A stretch of DNA of 64,000 nucleotides from SVFI01 sp045588655 (GTDB taxonomy: Bacteria; Bacillota; Clostridia; Lachnospirales; Lachnospiraceae), in the NCBI GenBank assembly GCA_045588655.1, contig JAZNEP010000028.1, positions 124,001 through 188,000 on the forward strand. Reading direction: 5' to 3'. Position 1 is the stretch's first letter; each line of letters begins with the position of its first letter. Shown here one piece after another: positions 44,105-52,458 of this stretch. The position numbers and the translations under genes are program-made. Under the pieces are notes generated by a model that was given only the letters and a program-made list of their open reading frames with translations, was not told where the DNA came from and searched no databases.

Positions 44105-45124
44105 CTATCTCCCCACTTTCGTTATCAAGGAATAGACTCCCGGCGCCATCAAAAACAACCGGTATCCTATCTGTGTTACCAAACTTAAAAACCTTCTGTT
44201 TGGTTTCTCTACACTACGATTATACCCAAGCGCCTCTCTCACATACTGTCGCAGACGCTTTGCCTCTCCCTTTTCCCGTGGAAACTCACGCCTGAGCGAA
44301 AAATAATATCGAATGGCCCCATCTGCACGTGCACGCACCGCTGCATAACAAGCCCTCGTTTCTTGTTTTTGCTCCAAAAAACGTATCCTGTCATCGAGCG
44401 CATCAAACCACTGCAGTCTTCTCAATTGGAACCGTGCACGCGTAATACTTTCCGGTGCACTAAAATAGGCATACATTGGCATTTTAATATAAACGCCCTT
44501 TTTCACCTTATCAAAAATCCGATAGGTCGTAGCCTCATCTTCATGTATCTTTCCCTTCGGAAAACGTACCCCTTTCCAAAGAGATGCTTTATACAGCTTG
44601 TTCCATGCCACAATATAATAGGTCGCATCTTCACAGATGGCATCATACTGGTGAAGCAGCATCTGTTCTCGGTCCAATATTTCACGCTGAACCTCTCCTG
44701 ACAGATACGCCCGTTTTACATTCAAAAAATCAGGCCCATCCTCTATTTTCATTGCCTCTGTGACTTCATAGCGACAGAACGAAACTTCCGCACTCGCCAA
44801 CTGCATCTCATTGTATAGCACCTCAATAAAAAATGGTGCATAATAATCATCACTATCGAGAAACGCAATGTAATCTCCCCCAGCTACATCCAGTCCTGCA
44901 TTTCTGGCATCTGAGAGCCCTCCATTTTCCTTATGAATCACTCGCACGCGCGCTTCGCGAGCAGCATAGGCATCACAAATAGCCGGACATCCGTCCGGCG
45001 AACCATCATCCACAAGTATAATCTCCAAATTTCTGTAGGTCTGCCCCAGGACCGAATCAACTGCCCTTCGCAGATACGCTTCTACTCCATATATGGGAAT
45101 AATCACTGATATCAGCGGTTTCAT
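44105..45124 (-). CDS. Family 2 glycosyltransferase (CPS type)
   Basis: A 339-aa GT2. ISVIIPIYGVEAYLRRAVDS, VDDGSPDGCPAICDAYA and IAFLDSDDYYAPF show intact catalytic motifs; HEDEATTYRIFDKV is the acceptor-side region. C-terminal residues are basic and may lie on the membrane. It overlaps the upstream GT2 by 4 bases. It is a divergent paralogue of both neighbours, so the three probably add different sugars. Confidence 0.9.
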   Translation of the reverse strand: MKPLISVIIPIYGVEAYLRRAVDSVLGQTYRNLEIILVDDGSPDGCPAICDAYAAREARVRVIHKENGGLSDARNAGLDVAGGDYIAFLDSDDYYAPFFIEVLYNEMQLASAEVSFCRYEVTEAMKIEDGPDFLNVKRAYLSGEVQREILDREQMLLHQYDAICEDATYYIVAWNKLYKASLWKGVRFPKGKIHEDEATTYRIFDKVKKGVYIKMPMYAYFSAPESITRARFQLRRLQWFDALDDRIRFLEQKQETRACYAAVRARADGAIRYYFSLRREFPREKGEAKRLRQYVREALGYNRSVEKPNRRFLSLVTQIGYRLFLMAPGVYSLITKVGR

Positions 45125-46140
45125 GCCTTTCTCCCTTTTCTTACAAGTCGCACCACAAATGTTCTCATATCAACCAGCCACATTGTCATGCAAATTTGAT
45201 TTCTCTTTAGAAAGAAATAAATTAATTTATAATCCAGCTTGTCCAGATTCACCATTTTAGGTTCACCCTGATCCAAAAAATCTCTGGTTGCCTGTGCATA
45301 ACTTATGACCATTTGTCTCTTTTCTTTTCGTTTGGCATCTGCAAAACCTGTCATCTCTACTTCATCTAAAAACGTTGTGATCACTTTTGTATCAAGAAAC
45401 GCCAATTGCTTTTTATCTTTCACACCATAATGATCAAAAAATGCTTTGGATACTTCATACAAGTGAAGCGCTGTTTCTACTTTATCGTCTCTCTTTTTCG
45501 TAGAAAGTGTCGTCCCTCTGTCATCAGTAATATACTCGCATACATAATCCGAAATTACAGATATGACTTCTGCATCCGATATATAGTCCAAATTAAACTC
45601 CAAATCTTCACCGAGTGTTCTGTCTGTCGGGAATTCCGCCTTTATTTTATCCCGCCGGAACAATTTGTTCCATGGCATATTTAAAAAACCTTCCTGATAT
45701 AGGCGGCAGAGCACTTCCTTGGCTTCTTCCCGCTGAAAACACCCAATATCCTGTGGCACTTTTGAAACGCAGCTTCCATAGTATAAATGATGATAACCTG
45801 CAATTACCAAATCACTTTCATCTTTCTCTATCTGTTTCACCATTGGTGATATGGAATTCGTTCCGACATAATCATCACTGTCCAAAAATCGGATATACTC
45901 ACCTTTTGCTTCGCGTATTCCACGATTTCTAGCTTTAGAAACACCTTGATTTTCCTGATTAATCACACGAATCCTCTCATCTGTCCCCGCCAGCTTCTCT
46001 GCAAGAATCCCCGAACCATCCGGTGGACCGTCGACAATCAGCAATATTTCGATCTCTTTATAATCCTGCGCAAGCAGGCTGTTTACACACCGCTCCAGCG
46101 TCTGCTCGCTTTTATACACAGGTACAATTACACTGACCAT
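45121..46140 (-). CDS. Family 2 glycosyltransferase (CPS type)
   Basis: A 339-aa GT2. VSVIVPVYKSEQTLERCVN, LLIVDGPPDGSGILAE and IRFLDSDDYVGTNS; the first acidic motif reads VDGPPDGS instead of VDDGSxD, a small change. GEDLEFNLDYI is the acceptor-side block. First of three GT2 genes in a row, 37 bases after the DUF2142 gene. Probably cytoplasmic and membrane-associated. Confidence 0.89.
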   Translation of the reverse strand: MVSVIVPVYKSEQTLERCVNSLLAQDYKEIEILLIVDGPPDGSGILAEKLAGTDERIRVINQENQGVSKARNRGIREAKGEYIRFLDSDDYVGTNSISPMVKQIEKDESDLVIAGYHHLYYGSCVSKVPQDIGCFQREEAKEVLCRLYQEGFLNMPWNKLFRRDKIKAEFPTDRTLGEDLEFNLDYISDAEVISVISDYVCEYITDDRGTTLSTKKRDDKVETALHLYEVSKAFFDHYGVKDKKQLAFLDTKVITTFLDEVEMTGFADAKRKEKRQMVISYAQATRDFLDQGEPKMVNLDKLDYKLIYFFLKRNQICMTMWLVDMRTFVVRLVRKGRKA

Positions 46141-46177
46141 AATTATCCTCTATTATCTACCAGAATTTTTTACATTT

Positions 46178-48229
46178 CTACACATTCATTGCCACTATCA
46201 CAAGCATATAAATCATAGCCAGATTGAGCAATGACATAACAGAAAACATAATACGGCTTCGATTATGCTGCTCCATCCGACTCTCCCATCTGCCATTTAA
46301 CAGACAGCAGGCAAGTGGCAGAAACATCGGAATGAAATATCTTCCCTGCACTCCGCGAATCTCATTTGCTCCCACGGTTGTATAACTGACATACATGGAC
46401 GTCCAGACAATCGCCGAAACACCAAAAACCATCAACAGGTGAAGCAACACGAATTTAATACCAATCCCTTGTCTCTTCTCTCCTTTTGCCGCAAACAACA
46501 TCAGCCATACTGCCAACAAAATAACGACATAGGTTGCAATGGTCGGAGCCGTGCCCAGATATCCGTATTGGAAAAAGTCAGATGTACCAAGCAAGTAACC
46601 GCCAAGCATCTCAACCATGGATCTTAACAATAAAAGGGCATAGGTGACCGGATTTCCAAAAATATATTGTATCTGCCCCGTAACACTCGTTCCAAGATTT
46701 CGTTTATCACCCGCGTAACTGAAATTACCAACCAAATAATAATCGCTTCCTGCCGCCGGTGTCGGGAAAAATATATTATAAACCATGAGACCTGCCATCA
46801 CCAGAATCGCACCCTTACATATGCACTCCTGGAAACGGTTATGAAACTTGTCCTTTCCGTAAAATAGCATCAACAGCGCCATAACCACATAAATCGGTTT
46901 CGACTGACATCCAATGGCAAAAGAACACAAAATAAGCAACGTGTTCTGCCACGTTAATTTTTTCTGCGGTTCTAATATCTCGTTGATAATGAGTACCATG
47001 CCCAGCAACAAAAAGCTGTTAACCACCGCATCATAAGTCAGCGAAGCAGCTAAAAACACAGAATTCGGTAACAATCCGATTAATGTCACAATATTCTTAT
47101 ATTTTGTCGCAAAGCGAATAGCAAAAAATACCACCAGTATATAAAACAGTAAATTGCCGAGTTTGGCAAGAGCAACCGTTTGTGCGAATCCAAGATTCAA
47201 CACTCTGCCCAACCAGAATCCAAGTGCCATCGGATAATATACTCTGGTCTCCGAACGCACAAATCTGCTTTGATGTCCGATATCTGCCCAGCTAAAATCA
47301 TTATTTTGATTTTCATAAGCTTCTATCAACTCCCGCTCCTGCGGATTTGTAAATTGTGGCAGAAGATTTCCGGCCATCTGGAGTGCGGATTCCGTAAATT
47401 CGATGGTCGTACCAAAGGATAATTTATATGCAGCCTTGGCATGTACATACTCATCGTAGCTGACTTGATTTGTACCTATGCCACAAATCAGCAGACCTCC
47501 CAAAAACAGGCAGGTAATTGCAAAAATCCATTCTTGTTTTTCTTTTTGCGCCTGTTTCTCAAATACCATGATTGCAGCCAGCAGGAATAACACGATTAAA
47601 AATGCAACTCGCATACGATTGGGCTGGAACGAATTAGAAATTGTAAGACTCATGTCCTCCGCATCCAACTCTTCTTCGGAAAGTATTTCCACTTCGATTT
47701 CATCTACATACTCTGATACATTTGCGATTCCTGCCCCTATCTTTGGTTCAATCGTACAATAGATATTGGAATTTACTACATTTCCGTCTTTTGAGGCCAC
47801 AACACTATATCCGGCATCTTCCGTTACCGGTACCCGTAAATCCAGTTTGTGAATATAGTACGGTTTCTCCAGTGTCACATGGAGAATGGTCTTTTTTACT
47901 TTTCGATACATCGTATCGTCTTTTTCTACAAGAGTATCATCCACTGGAGGCTCATATACCTCCCCATTATACTCCGCAAGAATACGCTGATTATCTCTCT
48001 CTATCTCAATGCTGCGTATTTCCTCTGCGGTCAGTTGTGCCAGCGCATCTTTTATCGTCAGCTGCACTCGGCTGTCCGTTCCATCCAGCGCAAAGCTAAT
48101 CGGCTTTTGCTTATAACGCAAAGCCGGAAACTGGAATATCAGACATTCCACCAAAAATGTTATGGTTACTGCAACCAACATTGCTAATAGATAACTGAGG
48201 AAGATTTTTGATTTTGATCTATTCTGCAT
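46178..48229 (-). CDS. DUF2142 family membrane protein
   Basis: A 683-aa polytopic protein: helix 1 at about 10-32, an extracytoplasmic domain of roughly 170 residues, then about 11 helices from 208 on. NQVSYDEYVHAKAAYKLSFG and RVYYPMALGFWLGRVLNLG with LPNSVFLAASLTYDAVVNSF mark DUF2142, a GT-C-like family in teichoic acid and polysaccharide clusters. The first loop after helix 3 holds the acidic DEYVH motif. It overlaps the 229-aa gene by 11 bases. It likely transfers a sugar outside the membrane, inferred from the family. Confidence 0.85.
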   Translation of the reverse strand: MQNRSKSKIFLSYLLAMLVAVTITFLVECLIFQFPALRYKQKPISFALDGTDSRVQLTIKDALAQLTAEEIRSIEIERDNQRILAEYNGEVYEPPVDDTLVEKDDTMYRKVKKTILHVTLEKPYYIHKLDLRVPVTEDAGYSVVASKDGNVVNSNIYCTIEPKIGAGIANVSEYVDEIEVEILSEEELDAEDMSLTISNSFQPNRMRVAFLIVLFLLAAIMVFEKQAQKEKQEWIFAITCLFLGGLLICGIGTNQVSYDEYVHAKAAYKLSFGTTIEFTESALQMAGNLLPQFTNPQERELIEAYENQNNDFSWADIGHQSRFVRSETRVYYPMALGFWLGRVLNLGFAQTVALAKLGNLLFYILVVFFAIRFATKYKNIVTLIGLLPNSVFLAASLTYDAVVNSFLLLGMVLIINEILEPQKKLTWQNTLLILCSFAIGCQSKPIYVVMALLMLFYGKDKFHNRFQECICKGAILVMAGLMVYNIFFPTPAAGSDYYLVGNFSYAGDKRNLGTSVTGQIQYIFGNPVTYALLLLRSMVEMLGGYLLGTSDFFQYGYLGTAPTIATYVVILLAVWLMLFAAKGEKRQGIGIKFVLLHLLMVFGVSAIVWTSMYVSYTTVGANEIRGVQGRYFIPMFLPLACCLLNGRWESRMEQHNRSRIMFSVMSLLNLAMIYMLVIVAMNV

Positions 48230-48908
48230 ATCTTTCTTCCTCCTTTTTCTTACGCTTCGGATACATGACCGTCATGGATGCGGCCAGAAATATAAAAGTA
48301 AGCAAGCGAAAATCATACAAAAAAGGATAGGTGTCATGCGTATAAATGTAATTGCATTTTAAAGCCACTTCCTCATTCTGCGATTGGTCCAATCGATTTT
48401 CGGCAATTGTTTTTGCATCTTTTACCTGCGCGTGATTTGCCATAAGCGCCGGGAAGGCATCCGGGTTCTCCTCCGCTGCATCCAATACAAACGTAATCTT
48501 TAATTCTCCGACACATGCTTCATAATTTTCAAATGGCAAATACACATATTGCAGATCATCTCCTGCTGCCACCTCATACATATTATGAGAGATACACTCT
48601 TCACCTGCATATATAGAATAAATCAGATTGGTTTTCTCAAGCGCATGACCTCGTTTATGAATTCCCACCTGAATTCCACGCATAGCAAGACCGCCGGTAT
48701 TCATCTTGTATTCAATCGGTATCTGCAAAGAAAGAGGAAGCAACACCTCTGTGTCCTCTTCCTCCTCTGTCATATTGATCACGTACGTATCAAGTACTGT
48801 ATTTGGAAATACATAACTACCAATAAACCCTGCCAAACACAACAGGGTTATAATTGGTAAAATAATATGTGGTTTCCATGTTTTTAGTTTCACTTTTTTC
48901 ATTTTCAT
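48219..48908 (-). CDS. Membrane-anchored ectodomain protein paired with DUF2142, unknown
   Basis: A 229-aa protein not recognised as a known family. A helix at about 14-33, an extracytoplasmic domain of about 160 residues rich in acidic residues, and a second helix at about 200-216 followed by a strongly basic tail (KRKKKEEE). This helix-ectodomain-helix layout mirrors the N-terminal part of the DUF2142 protein it overlaps by 11 bases, so the two may form a complex. It begins 9 bases after the leuA stop, and may be co-transcribed with it. Function unknown. Confidence 0.7.
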   Translation of the reverse strand: MKMKKVKLKTWKPHIILPIITLLCLAGFIGSYVFPNTVLDTYVINMTEEEEDTEVLLPLSLQIPIEYKMNTGGLAMRGIQVGIHKRGHALEKTNLIYSIYAGEECISHNMYEVAAGDDLQYVYLPFENYEACVGELKITFVLDAAEENPDAFPALMANHAQVKDAKTIAENRLDQSQNEEVALKCNYIYTHDTYPFLYDFRLLTFIFLAASMTVMYPKRKKKEEERYAE

Positions 48909-48917
48909 GCTCCAAGA

Positions 48918-50597
48918 TTAATTCGCACCGATTCCAAGTCTGTTGAGTGCAGAGAAAATTGCTCTTACAGACGCTCTTGTAATATTGCTGCTCACACCAA
49001 CACCGTATGTGACAGTTCCATCATCCGCATCCAACAGATGGATGTACGCAGCCGCCTGAGAACTTGCCCCGCTCTGAAGTGCATGCTCCTCATAATCAAG
49101 AACTTTTATGCGGACTCCTGTCTGCTCCTGAATCCCTCTCTGAACTGCATCAATCGGACCATTACCGACTGCTTCCACTGTTTTCTCGACTCCATGATCT
49201 GTGTAGACAAGCGTCACCTTCGTATCAAATGGTGAATCGGTTGCATCACTCATATCATCTACCCGAAGCTTTCTAAAGTGAAGCGGCTCTTTCTGTTCAA
49301 GATACTGTGTGCGGAACTGCTCCATAATCTCTTCCGGTGAAACTTCACCTTGCTTCTCTGAGATTTTTTGAATCACTTTTGCAAACTCTTTGTGCATACC
49401 TTTCGGAAGCTTGAATCCAAAATAGGTATCCATGACAAACGCCACTCCACCTTTTCCGGACTGCGAATTAATTCGAACAATCGGTTCATATTCTCTACCG
49501 ATATCCGCAGGATCAATCGGAAGATATGGCACCTGCCATACGTCACTTCCACGCTCTTTCAGTGCAGAAACTCCCTTGTTGATTGCATCCTGATGTGATC
49601 CGGAGAACGCGGTAAAGACAAGCTTTCCTGCATACGGATGACGCGGATGAATCGGAATTTTGCAACATCTCTCATATAACTCGATACTCTCATTCACATG
49701 CTCGATGTTTAACTGCGGATCAATTCCCTGCGAAAACATATTATAAGCAATATTTAAAATATCTACATTACCGGTACGCTCACCATTTCCAAACAAGGTA
49801 CCTTCCACGCGGTCTGCACCTGCAAGCAGAGCAAGCTCTGCACTGGCAACACCTGTTCCTCTGTCATTATGTGGATGAACTGATAAAATAATACTCTCTC
49901 TATCCTCAAAATGTTTATTCATCCATTCAATCTGATCCGCATAAACGTTTGGTGTATTCATCTCTACCGTTGACGGAAGATTGATAATAATCGGATTTTC
50001 TTTTGTTGCTCCCCATGTTTTTTGTACGGCTGTACAAATGCGAAGTGCAAAATCAAGCTCTGTTCCGGTAAAACTTTCCGGAGAATACTCTAAAATAATT
50101 TTTCCCGGGAACTTTTCTGCACGCTCCTTTACCATCTGCGTTCCTTTTACAGCAATCTCAATAATCTCATCTTGATTCATCTGGAACACAACATCTCTTT
50201 GCAAAGTCGAAGTTGAATTGTAAATATGTACCACCGCTTGTTTGCATCCCTCAATGGCTTCAAATGTACGATCAATCAACTCTTCACGACACTGTGTAAG
50301 CACCTGCACTACCACATCATCCGGAATCAATTTACGATCGACAAGCTGACGCAAATAATCATATTCAATCTGGCTCGCAGCCGGAAATCCAATTTCAATT
50401 TCCTTAAAACCAAGCTTAATTAAATGCTCAAACATTTCAATTTTTTCTTCTACAACCATCGGATCAATCAGTGCCTGATTTCCATCACGTAAATCGACAC
50501 TACACCAAATTGGCGCTTTTTCAATCTCTTTATTCGGCCACTCTCTTTCCGGATAATGCACTACCGGATTTTTGCGATATCTTTGATAATTTAACAT
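48918..50597 (-). CDS. leuA: 2-isopropylmalate synthase
   Basis: A 559-aa HMGL-like TIM-barrel enzyme that condenses acetyl-CoA with 2-oxoisovalerate, first step of leucine synthesis. CSVDLRDGNQALIDPM at about 32-47, with the metal-binding Asp, and SVHPHNDRGTGVASAE are catalytic blocks. The C-terminal part from about 430 is the LeuA allosteric/dimer domain. The start MLNYQRYRKNPVVHYPEREW and length place it in the longer LeuA2 type, shared with actinobacteria and fungi. A single gene without other leu genes nearby; no T-box or leader peptide was seen upstream. Confidence 0.95.
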   Translation of the reverse strand: MLNYQRYRKNPVVHYPEREWPNKEIEKAPIWCSVDLRDGNQALIDPMVVEEKIEMFEHLIKLGFKEIEIGFPAASQIEYDYLRQLVDRKLIPDDVVVQVLTQCREELIDRTFEAIEGCKQAVVHIYNSTSTLQRDVVFQMNQDEIIEIAVKGTQMVKERAEKFPGKIILEYSPESFTGTELDFALRICTAVQKTWGATKENPIIINLPSTVEMNTPNVYADQIEWMNKHFEDRESIILSVHPHNDRGTGVASAELALLAGADRVEGTLFGNGERTGNVDILNIAYNMFSQGIDPQLNIEHVNESIELYERCCKIPIHPRHPYAGKLVFTAFSGSHQDAINKGVSALKERGSDVWQVPYLPIDPADIGREYEPIVRINSQSGKGGVAFVMDTYFGFKLPKGMHKEFAKVIQKISEKQGEVSPEEIMEQFRTQYLEQKEPLHFRKLRVDDMSDATDSPFDTKVTLVYTDHGVEKTVEAVGNGPIDAVQRGIQEQTGVRIKVLDYEEHALQSGASSQAAAYIHLLDADDGTVTYGVGVSSNITRASVRAIFSALNRLGIGAN

Positions 50598-50648
50598 TTT
50601 TCTGCCTTCTTTCTATCTGATATGATAATTGGAATCCACTTATAAAAA

Positions 50649-50672
50649 ACAGCCCATCGTTAGATGGGCTGT
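50649..50672 (-). terminator. Terminator after the HPr gene
   Basis: On the minus strand ACAGCCCATC pairs perfectly with GATGGGCTGT around a 4-base loop, followed by TTTTTTATA. It lies 5 bases after the HPr stop and before leuA, so it separates the two units. Confidence 0.9.
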
Positions 50673-50677
50673 CAAAA

Positions 50678-50941
50678 TTATTCTCCTAGTCCGTTTTCGA
50701 TCGCCGTCACAAGAGCCTTTAGAGCTTCTTCTTCGTCCTCTCCATCACAGACAAATTCTATCTCATCGCCACATTTAACACATGCACCTAGAACGCTTAG
50801 TACGCTCTTGGCGTTTGCTGTATTATCTCTGAATGAAAATGTAATCAGAGACTTAAACCGCATTGCTTCCTTACATAGAATGCCAGCTGGTCTTAGATGT
50901 AGCCCTGTTGGATTTTTAATAATAACTTTCTGGCTTACCAT
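50678..50941 (-). CDS. HPr family phosphocarrier protein
   Basis: An 87-aa HPr-like protein. With the ATG at 50941, GGAGG nine bases upstream, the phosphorylated His of PTGLHLRPAG falls at residue 15 and the regulatory Ser of AKSVLSVLG at residue 46, exactly as in HPr; an upstream TTG at 50947 would shift both by two. HPr carries phosphate from enzyme I to PTS permeases, and Ser46-phosphorylated HPr is the CcpA partner in Firmicutes. KSVLSVLGA replaces the usual KSIMGVMSL, so it could be Crh/HPr-like rather than the main HPr. ptsI is not nearby. It has its own promoter and terminator. Confidence 0.9.
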   Translation of the reverse strand: MVSQKVIIKNPTGLHLRPAGILCKEAMRFKSLITFSFRDNTANAKSVLSVLGACVKCGDEIEFVCDGEDEEEALKALVTAIENGLGE

Positions 50942-50957
50942 GAACAATACCCTCCAT

Positions 50958-50995
50958 TACACTTAGTGCAAACTTATCTCTCACTGCTAAGTGTA
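50958..50995 (-). promoter_or_regulatory. Perfect inverted repeat over the HPr promoter, candidate operator
   Basis: TACACTTAG at 50958-50966 and its exact reverse complement CTAAGTGTA at 50987-50995, 29 bases centre to centre, about three helical turns. The right arm covers the -10 hexamer and the left arm ends just before the ribosome binding site. It is not followed by a T run, so it is not a terminator. It may bind a regulator or form a leader hairpin. Confidence 0.5.
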
Positions 50996-51018
50996 CCATA
51001 CTTCCCTTATTTTCACAA
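50990..51018 (-). promoter_or_regulatory. Promoter of the HPr gene
   Basis: Minus-strand TTGTGA (51018-51013), a 17-base spacer and TACACT (50995-50990). Transcription would start near 50983, giving a leader of about 40 bases containing the left arm of the inverted repeat. It lies just after the glmM stop. Confidence 0.6.
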
Positions 51019-51038
51019 GATATTACAAAAATATTACA

Positions 51039-52388
51039 TTAAAACATAACATCCTGTATGAGGATGGCTAATTTTTTAGCTTCTGCTTCAATTTGCTTTT
51101 GGTCTTTTCCTTCAATCATAACTCGAACAAGTGGCTCCGTTCCACTCGGGCGGATAAGTACACGACCTTCTCCCGCAAATTTCGCTGTCAATTCTTCAAT
51201 TGCATTTGCCACTTCCGGATATTCCATATAACGATCTTTTTTGTGATTTGCAACTTTAGCATTTACTAGCGCCTGTGGTAACACTTCCATAATCGAAGCC
51301 AGCTCTGAAAGTGGCTTTTGGGTCTCTACCATTACCTGTAACAGGTGTAGCGCACTAAGAAGTCCGTCTCCTGTTGTATTCTCATCCAAGAAAATAATAT
51401 GTCCGGACTGTTCACCACCTAAAATAGAGCCAATTTCTTTCATACGCTCCAACACATACCTGTCGCCGACTTTCGTCTGCTCAATTTTTATGTCATTTTT
51501 TTCTCCCATAAGGAAGAACCCAAGGTTACTCATAACCGTGGCCACAATCGTATTGTCTTTTAGCGTTCCCTTTGCTTTCATATGGTTACCGATAATGGCC
51601 ATAATCTGGTCACCATCCACCGACTGTCCCTGTTCATCTACCGCAAGAAGTCTGTCTGCGTCTCCATCGAAAGCCAGACCCACATTTGCTTTTTCCACTA
51701 GAACACGGCCCTTTAATTCATCCATATGGGTCGAACCACAGTTGGCATTAATATTACTTCCATCCGGATTGTTATGAATCGCTATTACATTCGCTCCCAG
51801 CTCTTTCAATGCCTCAACCGATGTGTAAAAAGCCGCACCTTCTGCACAGTCTACTACGATTTTTAGACCGCTTAAATCCATCGGAATCGACTGAATCGCA
51901 TGATTGATATACTCCTCTCTTGCATCGGTACGATATTTTACCTTTCCTACCTGCGATCCGGTCGGAAATTTCACACCTTCCATTCCGCTCTTTATGACAG
52001 CTTCAATTTCATCTTCCATCTCATCCGGAAGTTTGTAACCGTTTTCATCAAAAAACTTAATTCCGTTAAACTCAACCGGATTGTGTGATGCCGAAATCAC
52101 AACTCCTGCATCTACCTTATACTTTCTTGTCAAATAGGCCACCGCCGGTGTCGGAAGAACACCTACGTAAACCGCATTTGCGCCAACGGAACACGCTCCT
52201 GCCATCAGGGCATTCGCAAGCATATCACCTGAAATACGCGTATCACAGCCAACCATGATAGTAGGTTTGTGATCCTTTTCCTTTGTAAGTACATATGCAC
52301 CGGCCTGACCAAGCTGCATTGCCAGCATCGGAGTCAGTTCTGCATTTGCCACCCCGCGCACTCCATCTGTTCCAAACATTCTTGCCAT
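51039..52388 (-). CDS. glmM: Phosphoglucosamine mutase
   Basis: A 449-aa phosphohexomutase that turns glucosamine-6-phosphate into glucosamine-1-phosphate for UDP-GlcNAc. FGTDGVRGVANAELTP is the start signature; the phosphoserine loop GVVISASHNPVEFNGIKFF holds S101; AFDGDADRLLAVDE is the metal loop, and RPSGTEPLVRVMIEG the phosphate-binding site. It follows cdaR by 70 bases. The cdaA-cdaR-glmM order is widespread in Firmicutes, where GlmM can bind and inhibit CdaA. UDP-GlcNAc is also the starting point of the pseudaminic acid pathway in this window. Confidence 0.96.
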   Translation of the reverse strand: MARMFGTDGVRGVANAELTPMLAMQLGQAGAYVLTKEKDHKPTIMVGCDTRISGDMLANALMAGACSVGANAVYVGVLPTPAVAYLTRKYKVDAGVVISASHNPVEFNGIKFFDENGYKLPDEMEDEIEAVIKSGMEGVKFPTGSQVGKVKYRTDAREEYINHAIQSIPMDLSGLKIVVDCAEGAAFYTSVEALKELGANVIAIHNNPDGSNINANCGSTHMDELKGRVLVEKANVGLAFDGDADRLLAVDEQGQSVDGDQIMAIIGNHMKAKGTLKDNTIVATVMSNLGFFLMGEKNDIKIEQTKVGDRYVLERMKEIGSILGGEQSGHIIFLDENTTGDGLLSALHLLQVMVETQKPLSELASIMEVLPQALVNAKVANHKKDRYMEYPEVANAIEELTAKFAGEGRVLIRPSGTEPLVRVMIEGKDQKQIEAEAKKLAILIQDVMF

Positions 52389-52458
52389 CTTTTTTTCCTC
52401 GATTCTTTTTTATTTTATAATGATATCATCTATCTTTTGCATACGATTCTTTTCTAGA

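Noticed and set aside
50598..50648. T-box or leucine leader peptide upstream of leuA
   Set aside because: Only about 50 bases lie between the HPr terminator and leuA; no T-box motif or Leu codon run is visible.
50958..50995. Inverted repeat before the HPr gene as a glmM terminator
   Set aside because: No T run follows on the minus strand and the right arm overlaps a promoter -10; kept as a candidate operator instead.
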